DNA of 13,891 nt, taken from positions 1 through 13,891 of the forward strand of contig JADHWZ010000037.1 of assembly GCA_016783225.1 (NCBI GenBank), given 5' to 3'. Made by a program: the position numbers and the translations under genes. Position 1 is the first letter of the stretch; every line of letters begins with the position of its first letter. The DNA is from Dehalococcoidia bacterium (GTDB lineage: Bacteria > Chloroflexota > Dehalococcoidia > GIF9 > UBA5620). Below the pieces are notes generated by a model. The model was not told the origin of the DNA, ran no database searches, and saw only the letters and a program-made list of their open reading frames with translations. Below are positions 6,543-13,135 of the stretch, in pieces.

Positions 6543-6837
6543 GATGGTATCAGAAATGTTGCGCAATCGAGAGGACACCCCCGCCAACTGCACAAACGGG
6601 GCATATCCCATGGAAGCAGAAACGGCTAATAGCTCTGACTGCACCTCTTCGCCTTTCGCTACATCAACAGGGGAGCTAGGTTGCTTTTGATTAAAGAGAA
6701 GGTGTAGACTCAAATCCATGGGTGGGGAGAGTCGCAGGATGTTCACTGTCACGGGTTGGTTTATCAGAGAGCGACGGAACCCTCACAACAGCTGCCAGGC
6801 GGGAGTTCAAATAGCAATAGAGAGGAGGGTTGGGTAG

Positions 6838-8178
6838 ATGAGCGCCACAAGAAGACTAGCGGAGTTCATACATGATTTGCATTATGGCGATATTTCCAAC
6901 GACGCAATAGGGAAGGCGAAATTGTGTGTCATGGATTGGGTGGGAGTAACGGTGGGGGGCTATGTTAGGGGGCGAAATGACATGGATCCCATGGTTGATG
7001 CTCTTTCACCATTCTTCGGCCAGGCACAGGCGACGTTGATTACAAAAAGGAGAAAGGTCGACATTGTTAATGCAGCCCTGATCAATGGAACCGCCTCTCA
7101 TTACCTGGATTATGATGATGTACACATGGGAATGGTTGGACATCCAAGCGTACCAGTTGTACCAGCCGCCCTAGCTGTTGGAGAGTACCGCGAAGTTAGT
7201 GGCAAGAAGCTAATAGAGGCGATAGTGGCAGGAGTTGAGGCCGAATGCAGGATCGGGGAAGCGGTAAATCCAGAGCATTATGCAGCCGGTTGGCACGCAA
7301 CAGCAACTGTGGGGTGTTTTGGCGCCTGTGCGGCAGTTGCCAAGATGATTGGCCTGAGTGTCGACAAGGTTGTGACCAGCCTTGGCATTGCTGGAACTCA
7401 AGCATCTGGCGTGCAACAATCTATCGGCACCATGTGTAAACCGTTCCATGCGGGAAAAGCTGCCAGTAACGGAATCCTGGCAGCAGTCCTTGCACAAAAT
7501 GATTTCACCGGTCCGCAGCAAATCCTCGAAGGCACCGGGGGGTTCGGCAAGGTTCTCTCCCAGAAATTCGATGAAACGAAGTTGAACAACTTCGGCCGCC
7601 CCTTTGAAATAGAGGCGGTTCTCTACAAGCGCTATGCCTCATGCTATTTCACTCATGCCACCGTCAGGGGCATGCTGGAAATCAGGGAAAAGCATCAACC
7701 TGCACTCTCCAAGGTGAACAATGTCACTGTGAAGGCCAGCTCGGTCACCTGCACTATTGCCGGTAATCTGGAGCCTCAAACCGGGCTAGAAGGGAAGTTC
7801 AGTGCTAGGTTCTGCGCTGCGGTAGCTTTGATGAGGGGTACAGCGGTTGAGTCTGATTTCACGAATGAATCGGTCAGGCAGCCAGAAATCAGGGACATGA
7901 TGTCGAAAATCAGTGTGGTTGAAGATGAATCTCTTGGCCCAACAGAAGCAGACATTCGCATCAAGATGACCGACGGCACAGAGATCAAGAAAAGACTTGA
8001 ACTTGTTAGTAAGGAGGCGAGAGTACCGATGCCTGAATGGGAATCTATACTGGAGGCGAAGGCCGGAGACCTACTCCGGAGTGCCTTCCCTCCTGAGACA
8101 ACTGGCGGAATCCTCAGTGCCATCAAGAAGTTGGAGGAAATCGATAATATCAAGGATGTCGGCGAACTCATGAGTTAA
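6838..8178 (+). CDS. MmgE/PrpD family protein (2-methylcitrate dehydratase / cis-aconitate decarboxylase superfamily)
   Basis: This 446-residue protein belongs to the MmgE/PrpD superfamily, whose members dehydrate 2-methylcitrate, decarboxylate cis-aconitate to itaconate, or isomerise related organic acids. The N-terminal helical domain holds DWVGVTVGGYVRGR (33-46), the hallmark LINGTASHYLDYDDVH (81-96), GHPSVPVVPAA (101-111), AGWHATATVG (150-159), KPFHAGKAASNG (201-212) and YASCYFTHATVRG (266-278). By comparison with cis-aconitate decarboxylase, D93, H102, H153, K207 and H273 would line the active site; this mapping is from memory of the family. The lid domain follows from about 280. Start: ATG with GGAGGG (6824-6829) 8 bases upstream. 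It is the first gene of the + operon. Association with acyl-CoA genes rather than a methylcitrate synthase suggests an organic-acid dehydratase or isomerase other than PrpD itself. The substrate is unknown. Confidence 0.9.
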   Translation: MSATRRLAEFIHDLHYGDISNDAIGKAKLCVMDWVGVTVGGYVRGRNDMDPMVDALSPFFGQAQATLITKRRKVDIVNAALINGTASHYLDYDDVHMGMVGHPSVPVVPAALAVGEYREVSGKKLIEAIVAGVEAECRIGEAVNPEHYAAGWHATATVGCFGACAAVAKMIGLSVDKVVTSLGIAGTQASGVQQSIGTMCKPFHAGKAASNGILAAVLAQNDFTGPQQILEGTGGFGKVLSQKFDETKLNNFGRPFEIEAVLYKRYASCYFTHATVRGMLEIREKHQPALSKVNNVTVKASSVTCTIAGNLEPQTGLEGKFSARFCAAVALMRGTAVESDFTNESVRQPEIRDMMSKISVVEDESLGPTEADIRIKMTDGTEIKKRLELVSKEARVPMPEWESILEAKAGDLLRSAFPPETTGGILSAIKKLEEIDNIKDVGELMS

Positions 8179-8223
8179 GAGTGAAAGCAACATCCACACA
8201 ACTTCAAAGACTAAGACCGTGAG

Positions 8224-8248
8224 GGTTTGGCCGTTGCCATGCCAGACC
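8224..8248 (+). other. Possible intercistronic hairpin
   Basis: GGTTTGGC (8224-8231) pairs with GCCAGACC (8241-8248) with one G-T pair and a 9-base loop, in the 97-bp gap between the MmgE/PrpD and crotonase genes. GGGTTT (8223-8228) can also pair with AAACCC (8256-8261), just before the crotonase ribosome binding site. No T-tract follows, so mRNA processing or modulation of downstream translation is more likely than termination. Confidence 0.25.
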
Positions 8249-8275
8249 TTAAGGTAAACCCAGAAGGGAGAAGAA

Positions 8276-9043
8276 ATGGCTGATGTAGTTCTTGTAGAGA
8301 AGAAAGACCATATTTGTACTGTCTCCATTAATCGCCCAGAAAGACGGAATGCACTGAACCCAGAGGTGGCACGTCGTCTCAGGGACACGTTCAGTACCAT
8401 GAAACCGGGAGGAGAAATCAGGGCGGTGGTTCTTCGTGGCGTGGGCGAGAAGGCCTTTTGTGCTGGCGCAGACCTGGGGGCAGTCATCTCAGACGAGGCG
8501 GGGGGCAATGTCCTCCAGAACGCAATGGAGAGCGTGGTTGCTTGCCCCTGTCCGATTATTGCTATGATTTATGGATATGCCGTGGGAGCGGGGTGCGACC
8601 TTGCCGCTGCCTGCGACTTCAGAGTAATCGCCGATTCAGCGCGGATAGGTATAAACCCCGTTAAACTCGGCCTGGTATACTTCCCCAGGTCCATAGAACG
8701 GTTTATTAAGCTTGTTGGCGCAGGGTACACCAAAGAGCTGTTCTTCACGGGCAAGTTCTTTACGGCACAGAGGGCCAAGGAAATGGGCCTAGTGAATTAT
8801 GTTGTCCCGGCTGACGAACTTCTGGATATCACTTACTCGCTGGCCCGAGAAATCGCTGAGAACGCCCCTCTAGCTGTGGCCGGGGACAAGTCAATCATAA
8901 ACAAGCTCCTCTATGCCAAGCCAAGCCCGGAGGAGGAAGCTGAGATGCAGGCCATCATGGAGCATTCATGGCAAACCGAGGATGTAAAGGAGGGTGTCGC
9001 AGCCTTTGCTGAAAAACGCAAGCCAGAATTCAAGGGGAAATGA
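8276..9043 (+). CDS. Enoyl-CoA hydratase/isomerase (crotonase) family protein with atypical active site
   Basis: This 255-residue protein has the crotonase fold, which binds acyl-CoA and stabilises a thioester enolate through an oxyanion hole. The hole is intact: FCAGADLG (61-68) and YGYAVGAGCDLAAACD (99-114). The two glutamates that act in classical enoyl-CoA hydratase (rat E144 and E164) align with D108 and P128 (GINPVKLGLVY, 125-135), so simple 2-enoyl-CoA hydration is doubtful. This form resembles the subgroup with P-x-K-LG-x-VY, often annotated only as hydratase/isomerase, and it may catalyse isomerisation, decarboxylation or another enolate reaction. The C-terminal EGVAAFAEKRKPEFKGK is typical. 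ATG is preceded by AGAAGGGAGAAG. Its 3' end may overlap the next frame, and AAGGGGAAATGA at the stop codon looks like a coupling site. Family is certain; reaction is open. Confidence 0.9.
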   Translation: MADVVLVEKKDHICTVSINRPERRNALNPEVARRLRDTFSTMKPGGEIRAVVLRGVGEKAFCAGADLGAVISDEAGGNVLQNAMESVVACPCPIIAMIYGYAVGAGCDLAAACDFRVIADSARIGINPVKLGLVYFPRSIERFIKLVGAGYTKELFFTGKFFTAQRAKEMGLVNYVVPADELLDITYSLAREIAENAPLAVAGDKSIINKLLYAKPSPEEEAEMQAIMEHSWQTEDVKEGVAAFAEKRKPEFKGK

Positions 9044-10928
9044 AACGTCCCAGGACTATGTTTTCCACTACGAAGTCGATCTAGAATCACAGAAGGCACC
9101 AGCATACCATCATCGCCTGACTGAACTAGCAAGGGAGATTCTGGCCAACCTTCTGAATGTAATTGTGCCCGTAGAGACGGGCAAGGATGTGAAGGTCGAC
9201 AATTTCCGGTGGCTAATGGATAAACAGGAGGTCTATCAGGTATTTCCTCGGGCCGATAGCTCTCCCTCCCCCCACGAATCCGCCGAGAGCAGGCAACCTC
9301 CCAGTTCGAAAACCGGGGGCCACGACAGTGCTTTTCAGAACACGTCAAATGCTGCTTTCTATGAACCGAGAATAGACCTGATCAAGAAATTGATAGAGTC
9401 TCTTTCAGCCCTGGTTGAATTCGAGCAAGACGGTCAAGTAGTAAAGGTAGACGGTTTCAGGCTGAAAAACCTTGGAGACTGGCTCGTTCCCAGCACTGGC
9501 GACCCAAGCGAGGTTCTCGAATACGCCGGAAGCCATTGCAACTGTGACTGTGTTTTCTGTTGCAACAAGGGGAATCCTCGTTCTGTGGCTACCGGCAACA
9601 ACCTGGACCGGTCGGCTGAGGAGGAGTTGAAAGAGATAGAAACGAGAATCAAGTATTTCTCACCGGAAGCGAGGCAGGCTTTGTTCCCCAGCTTAGGCTG
9701 CATCTACGAGACAACAGCACACCCCTATTTCCTGGATACGATTTGTTTTCTCAGAAAAAAAACTTCTCAGCCCTTCAAGATAACCACCAATGGTAGCAAT
9801 CTGACCCCTGAGCTAATTGCTAAGCTAGCTAACCTTAGGCCGATTTACTTGTATCTTTCGTTGAACAGCTCCTCAGCGTCGCGCCGCCGAAGGCTAATGA
9901 GAGAGCCTAAGCCCGAAGTGGCCATCAATGCTTTGCCCTTACTCAGGCAACGAGGTATCCCATACGCGGCGGTAATCGTACCCTGGCCCGTGGATACGGT
10001 GGAGGAAATGGTTGAGGACCTCTCTTCTACCGTGGCCTATGCTGCTGAGCACGAGGCACACCTTATTCAGGTCAACCTCCCAGGATACTCCAAGCATTTC
10101 TCATCCAAAGAGCTTTTCGACCTTGAGGAGGTTTGGCGAGCCATTATCTCCCGAGTCAGACGACTCAGGGAAGGACATGATTGCCCAATCGTAGCAATGC
10201 CGACCATGTACGAGGAGAATATCTACCAACCGCGAAAGAATCTACCTCAGGTAATAGGGCTGGTGAAGAACTCTCCTGCTTATCTCAGCCGACTGAAGAA
10301 AGGAGATGTAATCCTGAAGATAAACGGCATTTCTGTTCGGGACAGACTGCAAGCTCGTGACCTCCTCTCTCTCCTCCAGAAGAACGGAGCAAAGGACGCA
10401 AACCTCAGCGTGCAAAGGCATGATCAAGCCCCTGAAATCAATTTGGATTTAACCAGGTATTCCTATCCCTATTCCGAAGCCATTGACAATTACTTGGGTA
10501 TCATCTTTATGGGCGCCGGCCTTAGAGTGAGTTATATAGAAAGGCTGAAGGAAATTGCGGGGGTTCAACGAGCAAAGCGGGTCTTGTTCCTTTCTTCCGA
10601 ACTGGTAAAGCCTGTCTTCGAGCAATGCCTGGCTGAATCACGCCTTTTCAGGGATGGGCAGGTGGAAATCGATATCCAAGTTCCGGAGAGCCGTTTCTTC
10701 GGCGGCAATATACTTATGGGCGACTTGCTGGTGGTTCAGGACTTCATTGACTGCGTCAAGGACTGTGTAACCCAAGGAGGCAGCAAACCAGACCTGGTGA
10801 TAATACCGTCGTCATCCTTTGGTCTCAGCGGATGGGCCAGAGACCTTACAGGCAGAGTATACCTCGATATCGAAAGGGAAACGGGAGTGCCGGTAGAGCT
10901 TCTACACTGCGCCACCATTTACGACTAA
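8994..10928 (+). CDS. Radical SAM protein with PDZ and DUF512-like C-terminal domain (start uncertain)
   Basis: This frame of up to 644 codons encodes a predicted cytoplasmic iron-sulfur enzyme. C182-NCD-C186-VF-C189 is the radical SAM CxxxCxxC cluster motif; extra cysteines C184 and C190 flank it. The core barrel follows, with FKITTNGSNLTPELI (261-275) and LYLSLNS (286-292). A PDZ domain spans about 418-486 (VKNSPAYLSRLKKGDVILKING), and residues about 500-644 resemble DUF512 (RFFGGNILMGDLLVVQDFID at 567-586; DLTGRVYLDIERETGVPVELL at 617-637). Two similar segments, each ending VKVDxFR, lie at about 41-72 and 126-156. Known DUF512 proteins usually have PDZ at the N-terminus, so the order is unusual. 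The GTG start is doubtful because GGAGG (8989-8993) directly abuts it; a TTG at 9006 or a frameshift near 9040 are alternatives. The role is unknown; position before the mutase genes suggests a service or catalytic role in the same pathway. Confidence 0.8.
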   Translation: MSQPLLKNASQNSRGNETSQDYVFHYEVDLESQKAPAYHHRLTELAREILANLLNVIVPVETGKDVKVDNFRWLMDKQEVYQVFPRADSSPSPHESAESRQPPSSKTGGHDSAFQNTSNAAFYEPRIDLIKKLIESLSALVEFEQDGQVVKVDGFRLKNLGDWLVPSTGDPSEVLEYAGSHCNCDCVFCCNKGNPRSVATGNNLDRSAEEELKEIETRIKYFSPEARQALFPSLGCIYETTAHPYFLDTICFLRKKTSQPFKITTNGSNLTPELIAKLANLRPIYLYLSLNSSSASRRRRLMREPKPEVAINALPLLRQRGIPYAAVIVPWPVDTVEEMVEDLSSTVAYAAEHEAHLIQVNLPGYSKHFSSKELFDLEEVWRAIISRVRRLREGHDCPIVAMPTMYEENIYQPRKNLPQVIGLVKNSPAYLSRLKKGDVILKINGISVRDRLQARDLLSLLQKNGAKDANLSVQRHDQAPEINLDLTRYSYPYSEAIDNYLGIIFMGAGLRVSYIERLKEIAGVQRAKRVLFLSSELVKPVFEQCLAESRLFRDGQVEIDIQVPESRFFGGNILMGDLLVVQDFIDCVKDCVTQGGSKPDLVIIPSSSFGLSGWARDLTGRVYLDIERETGVPVELLHCATIYD

Positions 10929-10962
10929 CCGGTAGTGACATTCTGATGCAGGAGGTAAGACG

Positions 10963-12699
10963 ATGAGTGAACAGATAGAGGAGATAAGGAAAGGGAAACA
11001 GGAATGGGAAGAGAAGGTGCTGAAGCCAGCGCTGGACAGATTCGGGCTTAAGGAATCTCCGACCAAGTTCTATTCCCCCGCCGACCTCGGGGACTTCGAT
11101 TTCCTGACCAAAGTGAATTTTCCCGGGCAATACCCTTTTACTGCTGGCACCTATGCCATGGCGCCTACAATGCCAGTTCCGAGGAAAGGCTCGCCTATAC
11201 CTTCTGGGCTGGTCAGGGCATCAATGTACTCAGGCTACGGAACTGCGGAAGATACCAGGGACTACTACAAGCTAATGCAAACACGCGGGCAGAGACGAGG
11301 ACCAAATCTGGCTTTCGACTTGCCTACCCAATGCGGGTATGACTCGGATAACCCTTCAGTTCGCGGTGATGTTGGCAAGACCGGCGTATGTGTTGATACT
11401 CTGAGGGATTTCGAGGTGATTTACGAACCTTTCCAGGGAGAATTGGACCTTGATAGAATTGCTTCAAACTTCACCATCAATGCACCTTCCAACATCATCA
11501 CAGCGATGTATTTTGCCCTCGCTGAAAAGAGAGGAATACCCTTAAATAAATTGAGGGCGACTCCCCAAAACGATATCCTGAAGGAGTTCATCGCTCGCGG
11601 CACCTACATCTTCCCACCAAAACCGTCCATGCGGATGGTTCGTGATAGTATTGTCTTCCTTACTCAAAAGTGCCCCCACGTGAACATAAATCAACTTGGG
11701 GGATATCATATACGAGGGGCCGGGGCCACTCGGGAGCAAGATTTGGCATTCAGCATGGCCATACTGACCGCGTATCTAAGGGAGGGGGTTAACGCTGGTC
11801 TGGATGTCGATTCCTTTGCCCCCAGGTTTACCGTCAACGCCTTTGGTGGAAGCCTGGAGTTCTTCAAAGAGATAGCCTTCCAAAGAGCAGCTCGAAGGAT
11901 GTGGGCCAGGATATTGAAAGAGAGATTTGGAGCTAAGAAAGAGCGAAGCATGCTGCTCCGTCAGGCGGGTGTGCACGCAAATATGGGGAATGAGAACTGC
12001 ACGGTTCAACGTCCACTCAATAACATAACTCGCTCAATAGTGGGTGCTATGGCCTCAGCCTTCAGTGACGGTCTGCCAATTCCCTATCCTCCTTATGACG
12101 AGCCCTTGGGACTGGGCTGGAGTCTAGAGGCGTCTCAGTTAGCAGAGGATGCACTGAAGATCCTACTGTATGAAGCTAAGCTAACAGAGATTCGTGACCC
12201 CCTGGCCGGGTCCTACTACGTGGAGTCTTTGACTGACGAGATTGAAGAGGCAGCATGGAAGGAAGCAGGCAAGATAGAAGACATGGGTGGAGCAGTAGCC
12301 GCCATAGAAAACGGATATATGCAGCGCGAAATAGCCAACAGCGCCTACGAGCGTCAAAAAAGGATAGAAAGCGGTGAGGACCCAATAGTCGGTGTCAACT
12401 GCTTTGTGGGAGAAGAGGAGCTAGAAGTAGAAACGACCAGGTTAGTGCCGCATCCCTATGACCCTGTCAGAAGAGAACAGGCAGAGGAAAAACAAATTCG
12501 GAGTCTTTCCGAGGTGAAGAAGAACCGAGATAATCGTGCCGTGGCGCAGCTACTGACGGAGCTGAAAGACAAGGCAACGAAGGAAGATGAGAATCTTATT
12601 CCCCATTTCATAGAATGTGCCAAAGCCTATGTAAGCGTGCAAGAAATGTGCGATGTCCTCAGAGAAGTCTTTGGGGAATATCAGCCAGTAGCGCTTTAG
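10963..12699 (+). CDS. B12-dependent acyl-CoA mutase large subunit (methylmalonyl-CoA mutase family, catalytic barrel)
   Basis: This 578-residue protein is the catalytic TIM-barrel half of an adenosylcobalamin-dependent acyl-CoA mutase; the cobalamin domain is on the next gene. Family motifs: YPFTAGTY (57-64), YGTAEDT (92-98), LAFDLPTQCGYDSDNP (116-131), GDVGKTGV (135-142), QNDILKEF (202-209), TYIFPPKPSMR (214-224), GYHIRGAGAT (247-256), FAPRF (285-289), DPLAGSYYVE (412-421). Equivalents of P. shermanii MutB Y89, R207 and H244 appear kept as Y89, R212 and H249, which would suit a carboxylated acyl-CoA. But the RPWTxRQYAGF hallmark is replaced (GLVRASMYSGY, 82-92) and lengthened upstream, and RTHxQTSGWSL is replaced by RQAGVHANMGN (333-343). 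The substrate may therefore not be methylmalonyl-CoA. Start: ATG with AGGAGG 7 bases before. It is 34 bases after the radical SAM gene and 18 before the small subunit. Confidence 0.9.
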   Translation: MSEQIEEIRKGKQEWEEKVLKPALDRFGLKESPTKFYSPADLGDFDFLTKVNFPGQYPFTAGTYAMAPTMPVPRKGSPIPSGLVRASMYSGYGTAEDTRDYYKLMQTRGQRRGPNLAFDLPTQCGYDSDNPSVRGDVGKTGVCVDTLRDFEVIYEPFQGELDLDRIASNFTINAPSNIITAMYFALAEKRGIPLNKLRATPQNDILKEFIARGTYIFPPKPSMRMVRDSIVFLTQKCPHVNINQLGGYHIRGAGATREQDLAFSMAILTAYLREGVNAGLDVDSFAPRFTVNAFGGSLEFFKEIAFQRAARRMWARILKERFGAKKERSMLLRQAGVHANMGNENCTVQRPLNNITRSIVGAMASAFSDGLPIPYPPYDEPLGLGWSLEASQLAEDALKILLYEAKLTEIRDPLAGSYYVESLTDEIEEAAWKEAGKIEDMGGAVAAIENGYMQREIANSAYERQKRIESGEDPIVGVNCFVGEEELEVETTRLVPHPYDPVRREQAEEKQIRSLSEVKKNRDNRAVAQLLTELKDKATKEDENLIPHFIECAKAYVSVQEMCDVLREVFGEYQPVAL

Positions 12700-12717
12700 C
12701 AATCGAGGGAATCTAAC

Positions 12718-13122
12718 ATGAGTGAAGAAAGTAGGATCAGGGTTCTGGTGGCTAAGCCCGGACTGGATGGACATGACCGTGGTGCCAAGGTACTTGCCTT
12801 GGGACTGAGGGACGAAGGTATGGAGGCCATTTATACCGGGCTGAGACAGACTCCCGAGAAGATAATCCAGGCAGCGATACAGGAGGACGTGGATGTCATA
12901 GGCCTGAGCTGCCTCTCCGGTGCTCACAAATATCTTTTCCCCCGGGTGGTGGAGTTGTTGAAGGAGAAAGGGATGGAGGGCGTTTTGATTATTGGCGGTG
13001 GGATTATCCCCCCGGAGGACGTCCCCTTCCTGAAGGAGAAGGGGGTGAGCGAGATCTTCGGTCCCGGCACTGCGCTCAAGGAAATAGCTGACTATATCCG
13101 TCAAAACACAAAAACGAAATAG
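12718..13122 (+). CDS. Cobalamin-binding subunit of the acyl-CoA mutase
   Basis: This 134-residue protein is a stand-alone B12-binding Rossmann domain that supplies adenosylcobalamin to the preceding large subunit. The base-off/His-on motif DxHxxG is D17-G-H19-D-R-G22 in [10 protein letters not shown], with H19 as the lower axial cobalt ligand. S64-C-L66 (IGLSCLSG) and the GGG loop at 93-95 ([11 protein letters not shown]) complete the standard motif set, which holds the nucleotide tail. [22 protein letters not shown] (41-62) matches the typical helix-strand region of mutase C-terminal domains. Length equals that domain alone, as in split mutases of isobutyryl-CoA and 2-hydroxyisobutyryl-CoA type and in some archaeal or bacterial methylmalonyl-CoA mutases. 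ATG is preceded by GAGGG. It is 18 bases after the large subunit and 13 before the CoA-transferase gene, so co-translation is likely. Confidence 0.95.
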   Translation: MSEESRIRVLVAKPGLDGHDRGAKVLALGLRDEGMEAIYTGLRQTPEKIIQAAIQEDVDVIGLSCLSGAHKYLFPRVVELLKEKGMEGVLIIGGGIIPPEDVPFLKEKGVSEIFGPGTALKEIADYIRQNTKTK

Positions 13123-13135
13123 AAGGGAGCGAGAA

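Larger units (their letters stand above)
6235..6837. other. 603-bp divergent regulatory spacer
   Basis: This gap separates the divergent dehydrogenase-regulator unit (-) from the long + strand operon, so it should hold both promoters. No credible protein gene is present: open frames on either strand lack family features and ribosome binding sites. It does hold a bulged hairpin (6304-6327), a 14-bp palindrome (6330-6343), an isolated half-site (6348-6358), and a compound inverted repeat (6503-6542), listed separately. I could not place sigma-70 promoter elements with confidence. Confidence 0.6.

Noticed and set aside
6339..6629. 96-codon + strand open frame in the divergent spacer
   Set aside because: Composition is Arg/Ser-rich and unlike its neighbours, there is no ribosome binding site or family motif, and it spans the palindromic regulatory region.
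6525..6752. 75-codon minus-strand open frame in the divergent spacer
   Set aside because: Starts at GTG without a ribosome binding site, has no recognisable domain, and covers the inverted repeat at 6518-6542.
6838..8178. Calling the MmgE/PrpD protein a true 2-methylcitrate dehydratase (PrpD) of a methylcitrate cycle
   Set aside because: No methylcitrate synthase or methylisocitrate lyase is nearby, and the superfamily covers several reactions.
10963..13122. Naming the split mutase mcmA1/mcmA2 or mutB
   Set aside because: Hallmark substrate-side motifs of methylmalonyl-CoA mutase are altered, so a gene symbol would claim a substrate that is not supported.
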